The position numbers and the translations under genes were made by a program. 64,000 bases of DNA from Rosellinia necatrix (lineage: Eukaryota > Ascomycota > Sordariomycetes > Xylariales > Xylariaceae): NCBI GenBank assembly GCA_021209875.1, contig JAGYVD010000001.1, forward strand, positions 5,270,001 to 5,334,000, given 5' to 3'. Under the pieces are notes generated by a model. That model was not told where the DNA came from. It saw only the letters and a list, made by a program, of their open reading frames with translations, and did no database searches. Below, in pieces: positions 9,475-19,560 of the stretch (the stretch's first letter is position 1; each line of letters starts with the position of its first letter).

Positions 9475-11604
9475 ATGGCGGCGGATATGACAGGCGCAGG
9501 GAGCGCATGGCTACCTTTATCGCGACTGATGCCCATACTGGAAGAGCAGGAGCGATCCCTTTTTCCTTCTTCCGAATTTCCAGCGGGCGAGGAGCCATCG
9601 GAAGAGGAAATCGACACTATATGTCAAGCCTGCGACAACTTCGAGGAAGCCGTCAATGCCATAGTCGAGATCGAATGGCGCGAATGCGAGTTCATTGCTT
9701 TGGCCACCGGCTATGACACCTTATATGCCTATCTTAGGGAGGCTGAATACCTGGATACTAAATGGCGGCGGCTGAGCGCCCAGGTTGGCCTGCTCATTAA
9801 GAAACACAGGGCGAGCATCCGCAAAGAGGGCTTCTATCCCAACGAGGTAGCGCCATCTCTCGTACATCAGCTGTCCCGCTGTCTTCCCGGCCTCATGCAG
9901 TCTCTGGACAGCTATCGGTCATGTGTGCGGGGGAGAATCAATGCAATTACTCGCGCTGCCATTCGGCCCTTGAATGTGCTGGATCTCCCGGATGAACTGC
10001 TTGTGCGGATATTCTATCTCCTACGCCACGGCTACTTCGTCCCCGTCCATAGGCTGCATGATTTGGGCTCATCGAGGGTTTCCTATCCTGATGTTGCAAT
10101 ACGGGGCATTCAGAACACCCGTCTCACATGTCGCCGATTCTGCGCCTCTAGCTCACATCTCCTTCTCGACCATCTTAACGTGAACCTCGACGCAAAGTCC
10201 CTTTCACAGCTGCGAGATGTCTCTCTACATCCGACCATTAGCAGAGGGATTCGCACAGTTAATATAAATATTGTTTCGTTCCACCCTGAGTTGGCGGGGA
10301 ATCTACAAACATTCGCTCGGATCTGGGCCCTCTGGCTCCGCAAGTGGACCAACTCATTGAAACCAGACCGCCCCAATCATGGCACGATAGTGAATAAATG
10401 CAATTTGATAGTCAAGGCGTGGCAAGAAGTTGCGGACAATCACGACGGCGCCCCTAAGTCTAATCTCTACGTCGAAGCCCTCCAAACCGTGCAGAAGATA
10501 TACCAACAGCGGTACAGAGGTCAACAATCCTTATTTGAGGACAAAAGTTACGCTCAAGAGATAGCTGTCGCCTTGTCTCGGATGCCTTTTGCGCAACATG
10601 TATACTTCATAGACAAAGAGGATTGGAGGTTGTATACCCCTTTCGGGCCGGATACGCGGATATTGCAAGTTTTCGACGACCCTGTCGCGATTGCGGAGGT
10701 GTACGTTAGACCCATTTCTGCGAGGAGCTATGATTCCATGAGTTTGGGGAATCAATCTCCCATGGGCGCAGTTCCTACGGTTTTGGAGGCCATCGCTGGA
10801 GCCGGTGTTACGTTGAAGACCTTGGAGGTTTGGCTGACTGGGGGGACCGACACCGCTACGGCTTCATTAGTCCCTGATTCAGCAACTTGCCGAAACATTA
10901 CCCCTCTCGTCGCGAATCTGGAAGCCTTCTCATTCGACTTCGGCGGATCAGATGGTTGTTTGCCGGCGCAAAGGGCGGATATCTACAAATTCCTATCTGC
11001 CATTCTAGATACCGACAGCCTTACGTTGATTCACATTCGCATTCAAACTTTCCATATGCCACAGCTTTTTGCCCTGCTTCGGCCGGATGTATCAACTGTA
11101 GACTCTCTAAGCATTGGCCCTGCTTTGAACAGTCGAAAGCGTACCAACCTACGTAATATCGCCCTGGGTGGAGTATCTGTCCACGGTGACGAGTTACGGG
11201 AGCTGTTTTCGTCCTTTAAACCAAGAGAACCACCCAAAAACACTCGGATCCGCAGTGGGGTTGATATCAGATTCCAATCAGTACAGCTGCTCGGTGGTCT
11301 ATGGGCTGACGTGATGGATTTGATGCGCGAGAAGGGAAGCGTGTTGTCCAATCTATTGAACCCATCGGGCGCCGAATGTACCAGGATATCACCGCTCGAA
11401 ATCCGCAGGATCTTCGAAAGGCCCGATTATAGCATCTTCGGCGCGAACCTAGCCGAGACCTATATTCGAGATCCGTCATCCGCTGAGAATCCTCTACGCG
11501 CTGCCGTCGCTGCCAGCACCGGATATTTTCCACCTCCTTTGCCGCCTGGTCTTATGACCATGCCCATGCCCATCATGCCCATCACGCCCATTTACATCAA
11601 CTGA
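9475..11604 (+). CDS. F-box domain protein
   Basis: A single open frame of 709 residues starting at an ATG in good context. Residues about 164-185 read NVLDLPDELLVRIFYLL, the start of an F-box, which would dock to Skp1 in an SCF ubiquitin ligase. The N-terminal 160 residues are acidic and helical and may form a coiled coil. The long C-terminal part has repeated Leu-rich stretches, as in the many fungal F-box proteins whose C-terminus is a poorly conserved leucine-rich-repeat-like substrate domain. The protein ends in a Pro/Met-rich tail with alternating PMPIMPI. No intron is needed. Substrate unknown; this family is large and fast evolving in Pezizomycotina. Confidence 0.8.
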   Translation: MAADMTGAGSAWLPLSRLMPILEEQERSLFPSSEFPAGEEPSEEEIDTICQACDNFEEAVNAIVEIEWRECEFIALATGYDTLYAYLREAEYLDTKWRRLSAQVGLLIKKHRASIRKEGFYPNEVAPSLVHQLSRCLPGLMQSLDSYRSCVRGRINAITRAAIRPLNVLDLPDELLVRIFYLLRHGYFVPVHRLHDLGSSRVSYPDVAIRGIQNTRLTCRRFCASSSHLLLDHLNVNLDAKSLSQLRDVSLHPTISRGIRTVNINIVSFHPELAGNLQTFARIWALWLRKWTNSLKPDRPNHGTIVNKCNLIVKAWQEVADNHDGAPKSNLYVEALQTVQKIYQQRYRGQQSLFEDKSYAQEIAVALSRMPFAQHVYFIDKEDWRLYTPFGPDTRILQVFDDPVAIAEVYVRPISARSYDSMSLGNQSPMGAVPTVLEAIAGAGVTLKTLEVWLTGGTDTATASLVPDSATCRNITPLVANLEAFSFDFGGSDGCLPAQRADIYKFLSAILDTDSLTLIHIRIQTFHMPQLFALLRPDVSTVDSLSIGPALNSRKRTNLRNIALGGVSVHGDELRELFSSFKPREPPKNTRIRSGVDIRFQSVQLLGGLWADVMDLMREKGSVLSNLLNPSGAECTRISPLEIRRIFERPDYSIFGANLAETYIRDPSSAENPLRAAVAASTGYFPPPLPPGLMTMPMPIMPITPIYIN

Positions 11605-14005
11605 CGCTATTGGAGTAGCGACGGAAATTTGGGGTTGAATCGCTAGGTCTTGTTTTATTTGGTATTTCTATTTTCGGTATCAAAAGTGCAGTGGGTTATG
11701 ACACTCTCCTCTCATATAGTTTGGGGCTCCGGGTCCCGGTGCTACAGTTGACAGTCGTTCTCTATACAATCATTTTTATAAAAGTTATTATCGACTTGGC
11801 GACATTCATCGGCGTCCGTTTCTTTACCTCGGGAGAAGTATAACGAGTAGTCTAATCCTTTGAGAGGAGGTCCTCGTCTCATGGTACTTCTCAGCTTCGT
11901 GTAATACGTGTGCCCGAGTCAATGCTCCATCCTTTACTGCCAATAACGCAACTAAATAAAGTCCGAAAAATGAAACCAGAGGCAGAATGGGGTTGAGGAC
12001 GATAAAAGAAACCAACCCAAAGCTTATTTATTTATTTTTTCACGTTGTGAATTGGACGCATGGCTAGCTGATGACAGAGCAGCTAAAGAGATAACCGACA
12101 TGGTTGCGTTGCCTAAGGCCGTTGGCGGAGTTTCCGTTTCAGGCATTGATACCTAACTGGGCACTTCGGGAGATGATGTAAGAAGTGGGTTGCATGGCTT
12201 GTTGCATAATTAAATAACCAATGTGAGCTAGTTATACTACGCGCCAGTGCGATAAACTTCGACGAACCCCCCACCCGTTCCCTGGTGGGATATCACATAA
12301 TATTGACTTGTGCTTGGAACAACGGGGGAAATTATCTGGGGGCCCATGGGCCCTGGGTCGCTAAAAGATGTCAAACCAACAACCGCTACCGACTACCGTT
12401 GGGGATTCTATGAGGGTTACTTGGCATTTGGATCAGACCCTCAGACCCTTAGACCCTCGCGCTGGGTGCTGGTCAGTAGTCACGAATATCGATAATCGTG
12501 TTCTCTTCACGGACCCTTCTCCCTCCCTCTCTTGCTGGTCTTATTTGTTCATTTTACGCTGATACCAACATCAAATCCATGTAGACATGACGCGAAAGAG
12601 CGTTACGACTTGCAAATAACTGCCAGATGGCCCCTGCATACCCAACCGCGATACGCAGCACGATGCAGTGGTAGCAGGACATTGAGGCTGCAAGCGGATC
12701 AAATATCGGAATTACCCTAATCGGTAACCCAATACAAGATCAACCGGGTAGCTAGCTGGTCATCCACTCCGCCGGCGGCACTGGGGTCTCATTCATGTGA
12801 CTCTCAACGTTGTATACCTCTGGCTCGCGAGCATGCCCAGAGATTAACTAGTGCAAAACGGTACGCTAAGCGCCCAAATGTGATGGAGAATTCTGGTCCG
12901 ATACCATACTAAGAGTTACGCAATAGTTCTAGACACGTCTACCGTGATGACTACCGTGATAACATTGTGAATTCTCACCGCAACGCAATGTTGTTATCAT
13001 AACGTTTCCTAACACCGATACATGCCTCTATCACCGATGACCGGCAGGGTTTATAGCCGTCCTGGCCGCGAGGCTCTACACTAGTGGGAAGATCCCGAGC
13101 CAATGATCAAGGCTTGTTTCCGCCGTCGACCACTTTAATATCGACGCTTGTCCCGGCTACCCTGCATGAAGGGTTCGGAATTAATAAAATGCACCTGGCG
13201 TGCATTGTAGACGAAACTCCACACGACGATATCAAAGGTGGGTGGGCATATGAACCCTATCACTTGTCCTGCTGGTGACCGGGGCCAAAGCCCGCTTCTC
13301 TTTTTGATTTATAATAATCTTCTATGCGGCCTAATCTTTTCCTGCTTATATCATCAGAGCCGTTAACGGTGCCGATGCGGCGGCCCCAGCGTGTCCAGCG
13401 TGGGCACGCCAAGCCCACGATGCTGATCTTAGATCACCCACGAAAGACGTCACACGCCATGTTGAGCTCCCATATAAACACCAATAACCCCTTTGAGTCA
13501 CTTTTTCTGTATGATTCATGGCCCACAAGGAAAATTTGACTTCGGTGCAACCGTCTGATGAATAATATCAGTAGAAGATAAGGGGAGGGGATCCTTATAC
13601 CCGTATCTCCGGGCCAGTCCTAGCATTTTATATGTTGATATAAGTGATTCACCTGCTTCTATGTCCAGAAATCTTGGGGTCAAAGAAAACATAGACTACA
13701 TACCCATGTTTAAGACCGTCGCGGAGGCGGTAATCTATGATTTTGTTCCCCTGCTCCCCTGTGGCCCACCCTTACCTCTTTTCCTCTTTGATGCTGGGAG
13801 TTATGAAAGCAACTCTCATTAAAGTTAATGCAAAACTTACTGTTATCCCACAAATTATATAATCCGTTCTCTGCACTACCTTCGGCAAAGGGATCTTGGG
13901 TAGTGTAAACGTACTTGGCTTTGAGGGATCGGGGTTAGCCCTGCGTATTTACACACGGACCCCTGAAAGAGCGACGCCTAGTACGTTGTCACCAACATCG
14001 TTGTC
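11605..14005. other. Intergenic, no supported gene
   Basis: About 2.4 kb. A 63-codon hydrophobic ORF on the minus strand (11824-12015) and several short plus-strand ORFs lack supporting features. The stretch contains the promoter of the ABC transporter gene. Confidence 0.5.
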
Positions 14006-17000
14006 ATGTGGGCTACGACGGTAGACGGGAAGGAATTTTATCGCAATGATTCGCGGCCCCCAGGGAATCAATGGCACAGGGAAGACGCACCAATGGATTC
14101 AAGCATGATGAATCGCACCATCGACGATGATGTTGTAGGCACAGCCTCGGCTCTCGATGGTACTTGGGGCGAGCGAGATGTAGGTGGGGTCGATGAAGAA
14201 ACGGCAAGGGAACAAGTGGAAGAGCTACGATATAACCTCGTCCAGCTGCATCAGACAAGGACACATGAGACGCAGGCCAGCCGTCGCCTTCGGCAGACTC
14301 GATCGGCAAGAGGGACGAAGGGTGATGTTGACCGCTTCGATGCCGATATCGAAGCCGGAGCCGCCGAAGAGGAGGATTTCGAGCTTGGGAAATTCATGCG
14401 CGAAGGTCGCTTCGAAAAACGCACCGAGATGGGTTCCGAAAAGAGGGTTGGGGTTGTGTATCGGAATCTCACCGTCAAGGGCATTAGAAGTACCGAATCC
14501 TTTGTACGCACAGTCCCGGATGCTGTCATCGGCACATTTGGGCCGGATTTATATCGAAACATCACGAAATTATTCCCGTCCCTACGATTCCGGAAACCGC
14601 CGACTCGTACGTTGATTCATGACTTCACGGGCTGTGTCCGCGACGGGGAGATGATGCTCGTCCTGGGACGTCCTGGTGCTGGATGCTCAACCTTCCTAAA
14701 AGCTATTACAAACAATCGCGAATCCTTCGCCGCTGTCGAAGGCGACGTGTCTTACGGCGGCATCGAAGCGAAAAAGCAGAAGCAGATGTATCGTGGCGAA
14801 GTCAATTATAACCCCGAGGACGACATTCACCATGCTTCGATGAATGTATGGCAAACCCTGACTTTTGCTTTACTCAACAAGACGAAGAAGTCTGGAAAGG
14901 AGGATATCCCCGTGATCGCTAGTGCGCTAATGAAGATATTTGGCATTAGCCATACGAAGTATACGCTTGTCGGCGATGAATATATCCGCGGTGTCTCTGG
15001 TGGCGAACGTAAACGAGTGTCAATCGCTGAGACCTTGGCTTCGAAATCAGCCGTCATGGCCTGGGATAACTCGACACGCGGTCTCGATGCTTCGACTGCA
15101 TTGGATTACGCCAAATCATTGAGAATCATGACGGACATCACCAACCGCACTACCCTCGTCACGCTATATCAAGCAGGAGAAGGGATCTACGAATTGATGG
15201 ATAAAGTATTAGTCATTGACTCGGGGCGCGAAATTTACTCGGGTCCAGCCAAAGAAGCCAAGCAGTACTTTATCGACCTGGGTTTTGAGTGCCCCGAGCA
15301 GCAGACTACAGCAGACTTTCTGACGGCGGTAACGGACCCCAAAGAGAGACGATTCAGGCCCGGGTTCAAAGACAAGGCTCCAAAGACCCCGGAAGAATTG
15401 GAGAAGGCCTTTCGGAACTCGCCAAACTATCGGAAACTCATCGAAGGTGTCCAAGACTATGAGAAGCATCTGCAGCAAACGGAATTTGAAGACACCAAAC
15501 GGTTCGAAGGGGCTGTCCAAGACGCCAAGTCTGGTAACGTCAGCAAAAAGTCGCCCTACACGGTATCATTTCCCCGGCAGGTCTTGAACTGCACCAAGCG
15601 GGAGTTCTGGCTGATCCTCGGCGACACCACGGCGCTCTGGACGAAGCTATTCATCATCATCTCCAATGGTCTCATCGTCGGCTCCATCTACTATGGCCAG
15701 CCCTTTTCCACCGCGGGCGCCTTCACCCGCGGGGGCGCCTGCTTCTTCTCCATCATCTTCCTGGGCTGGCTGCAGCTCACCGAGCTGATGCGGGCAGTAT
15801 CGGGACGGGCTGTGGCGGCACGGCAAAAGGAATACGCCTTTTATCGCCCGTCGGCGGTCTCACTCGCTCGCGTCATCACGGATTTCCCCGTCCTGTTTTT
15901 CCAGGTCGTCATCTTCGGCGTTGTCATGTACTTCCTGACGAACCTCGAGCGCGACGTGAGCAAGTTCTGGATCTACATGCTCTTCGTATACTCCACGACA
16001 CTTCTGATGACGGCCCTCTACCGGATGCTGGCGAGTGTCTCGCCCGAGATCGACACAGCCGTCCGCTTCTCGGGCCTGGCCCTCAACATCCTCTTCATCT
16101 TCACCGGATACGTCATCCCCAAGACGCAGCTGCTGAGCCGCTACATCTGGTTTGGCTGGCTCTACTGGGTCAACCCCATGGCGTACAGCTTCGAGGCCGT
16201 CATCGCGAACGAGTTTGCCGGGCGTGTCATGGAATGCGCCCCGGAACAGCTCGTCCCGCGGGGGCCCGACGCCCGGCCCGGTTTCCAGGGCTGCTCGCTG
16301 ACGGGCGCGACGGTGAACTCGGTTCAGGTCACCGGTGAGGACTACCTGCGGGAGCAGTTCAACTACACCCGTGCGAACCTGTGGCGCAACTTAGGCGTCG
16401 TCATCGCCTTCACGGTGCTCTACATCATCGCCACGATCGCGGCCACGGAGCTTTTCAGCTTCACGTCCTCGGGCGGCGGCGCGCTCATCTTCAAAAAGAC
16501 GAGCCGCAAGGCGAAGGGGAAGAAGAAAGCCGAGGCGCCCGCCGGGGGCGACACGGAGAAGAACGTCGGCTCGGACTCTAGCGTGTTATCGAAGAGCTCT
16601 GCCAATAACGACGAGAACGCACCGCCTCCCGCCGCGAAGGAGGAGGAGGAGGAGGAGAAGGAAGTTGGGGGGGATGCCCCCCTGGAGCGGCTCAGCAACA
16701 GCGACTCGATTTTCACGTGGCGCGACGTCGAGTACACGGTGCCGTACCTCGGGGGCGAGCGCAGGCTGCTGAACAAGGTGAGCGGGTACGCGAAGCCGGG
16801 GCTCTTGGTGGCGCTGGTGGGCGCGTCGGGGGCGGGCAAGACGACGCTGCTGAACACGCTGGCGCAGCGGCAGCGCACGGGCGTCATTGGCGGCGAGATG
16901 CTCGTCGACGGGCGGCCGCTGGGGCCGGACTTCCAGCGCAACACGGGGTTCTGCCTGCAGGGGGACCTGCACGACGGCACGCAGACGATACGGGAGGCGA

Positions 17001-18989
17001 TCGAGTTCAGCGCGCTGCTGCGGCAGGACGCCGCGGTGCCGCGGGCCGAGAAGCTGGCGTACGTGGACCGCGTCGTCGACCTGCTGGAGCTCGGCGGCCT
17101 GCAGGACGCCGTCGTGTCGTCGCTCGGCGTCGAGCTGCGCAAGCGGCTGACGATCGGGGTCGAGCTGGCGGCGCGGCCGTCGCTGCTGCTGTTCCTCGAC
17201 GAGCCGACGTCGGGCCTCGACTCGCAGTCGGCCTTCTCGATCGTGTCGTTCCTGCGCAAGCTCGCGCGCGCCGGCCAGGCCATCGTCTGCACCATCCACC
17301 AGCCGAGCTCGGTGCTGATCCAGCAGTTCGACATGGTCCTCGCCCTCAACCCGGGCGGCAACACCTTCTACTTCGGGCCCATCGGCGAGGACGGCCGCGA
17401 CGTGGCCGCCTACTTCGCCCGCCGCGGCGCCCACGCCCCGCCCGGCAAGAACGTCGCCGAGTTCATCCTCGAGACCGCCGCCCGCCTCCACCGCCGCGAG
17501 GACGGCTCCCGCGTCGACTGGGACGACGAGTGGCGCCGCAGCGAGCAGGCCGCGCGCGTCCTCGACGAGATCGACGGGCTCAAGCGGGTCCGGAGCGCCG
17601 CCGCGACGGAGGCGGCCGGGAGCCCGGGTAGCAGCAGCAGCAATAGCAGCAGCGCCACCAAGGAAGGGGAAGGGGAAGGGGGGTCGCAACGCTACAGGGA
17701 ATACGCGGCGTCGACGTGGACGCAGACGCTCGAGCTGACGAAGCGCATGTTCCGGCAGTACTGGCGCGACCCGTCGTACCTGTACGGCAAGTTCTTCGTG
17801 GCGGTCATCATCGGCATCTTCAACGGCTTCACGTTCTGGGAGCTGGGCGACTCGGTGCAGGACATGCAGAACCGCGTCTTCACGTGCTTCATCGTCGTCA
17901 CGATCCCGCCCACCATCGTCAACGCGGTGCTGCCCAAGTTCTACGACAACATGGAGCTCTGGGAGGCCCGCGAGCTGCCCTCGCGCGTCTACGGCTGGGT
18001 CGCCTTCTGCACCGCCAACGTCCTCGCCGAGATCCCCGCCGCCGTCGTCGCGGGCTCCCTCTACTGGCTCTTCTGGTACTGGCCCACGGGCCTCCCGGCG
18101 CAGGGCGACGTCTCCGGCTACGCCTTCCTCATGACCGTCCTCATGTTCCTGTTCATGAGCAGCTGGGGCCAGTGGATCTGCGCCTTCGCCCCAAGCTATA
18201 CCGTCATCTCGAATGTAAGTCGAACCCCTCAGGGGGTTCCATTATAGTACGTGCGCTGACCCATTCCCCTCCTGGTTTGGTTTTTAATAGATCCTCCCCT
18301 TCTTCTTCGTCATGTTCGGCCTCTTCAACGGCGTGGTCCAGCCGTACCGCATGCTGCCCGTCTTCTGGCGCTACTGGACGTACTACGCGAACCCGAGCAC
18401 GTACTGGATCGGCGGCGTCCTGGCCGCCACCCTCGACGGCCGGCCCGTGCGCTGCGCCCCCGCCGAGACCGCCCGCTTCGACGCGCCCCCCGGCCAGACC
18501 TGCCTCCAGTACGCCGGCGCCTTCGCCGCCGACGCCGGCGGCTACCTCCTCAACCCGGACGCCCGCGCCGACTGCCAGTACTGCCCCTACAGCAGCGGCA
18601 ACCAGTACCTCGAGACGCTCAACATCGACACCAAAGACAAGTGGAGAAGTAAGTTTATTTCTTTTTTTTTCTCTTTTTTTTTAAACCCCTAATTACTCTT
18701 TCTTTTATTTATATATATATAAACCAAAACAACGAACTTTCAAATGAATAGCTCTCATCCCGGTCGTTTTCCCCGCTGCTAACAACCGCGATCTATAGAT
18801 TTCGGCATCTTCCTCGCTTTCTGCGTCTCCAACTGGGCCCTGGTGTACTTCTTCATCTACACCGTGCGCATTCGCGGCTGGGGCTTCGGGTTCGGATACC
18901 TCTTCCGCGCCCTTGGCAGGGTCGTCGACGCCCTGAAGAAGAAGCCGTCAAAGTGGTTCGGCAAAGAGAAATTGAAAATAGAAGGGTAG
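14006..18989 (+). CDS. PDR-type (ABCG) full-length ABC transporter
   Basis: Three exons, 14006-18214, 18291-18648 and 18799-18989, with introns of 76 and 150 bp, give 1585 residues in the (NBD-TMD)x2 order of pleiotropic drug resistance pumps. NBD1 has the PDR-type Walker A GRPGAGCST near residue 220 (Cys in place of the usual Lys), signature VSGGERKRVS near 330 and WDNSTRGLDAST. NBD2 has a normal Walker A GASGAGKTT near 938, a diverged signature LRKRLTIGVEL near 1043 and LDEPTSGLD. This asymmetry is normal for the family. TMD1 spans about residues 530-830 and TMD2 about 1240 to the end. The TMD1-NBD2 linker is Lys/Glu-rich. The second half is far more GC-rich than the first. Plasma-membrane efflux of hydrophobic compounds, azoles or sterol-like lipids is usual; the substrate here is unknown. 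It converges on erdS. An internal Met (residue 30) is an alternative start. Confidence 0.92.
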
Positions 18990-19560
18990 GGTCGTTGGTT
19001 TGAATGCTTTTGGGAGTTTTTTTAGAGGAGGAGGGAGTGGTCGGGGAGAGGCGTAATGGAATAACGTGAGTGACGATTAGACGTTTAATAGAGCGCGAAC
19101 GATGGGCAAAACATGCCATAATTTTAAATATTTAGTTCAGTAAATGAGAATAATGCAGGTTAGATTGGACTAGAGAGCATATATCACATTATTACAAGAT
19201 TGAAAACTGCCATATAGGGGGCTCGCGGTCGTGTCACGAGCTATATATCGCGTGTGAGCAGTCGGGGAAGTGCTTAGGGCGGCGGTTATTAGTTTAGGTA
19301 TATTTACCTCTAATCCTAATTACGCAAGAAATACAGAAGCCAATACTACCTTTAAAGGGGTATATCAAAACCAGCAAAATGAAAACCCAACAAGATCAAG
19401 TCTAGGATGCCGAGCAAGCGCACCAAACGCCCCGGCCGGCGACGAGATAGCTGCCAAGCACCCGTGGCACAACGCCAAACAATTTTGCCGTCGGACGCAT
19501 CTCCCTCTCCATCAAACGAATTTTGGGCTTCCTCTGCCTTTTCCGTTGGCCGTGGACTTC
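18990..19560. other. Convergent 3' intergenic region between the ABC transporter and erdS
   Basis: About 570 bp holding the 3' ends of two convergent genes. A minus-strand reading frame here overlaps the ABC transporter end and lacks features. I see no separate gene. Confidence 0.6.

Noticed and set aside
11824..12015. 63-codon hydrophobic minus-strand ORF as a small membrane protein
   Set aside because: No conserved motif, no splice partner and no other evidence beyond hydrophobicity.
16420..17689. Long ORFs of 304-367 codons on both strands within the ABC transporter
   Set aside because: They are shadows caused by very GC-rich third positions; the real frame carries all the NBD2 motifs.
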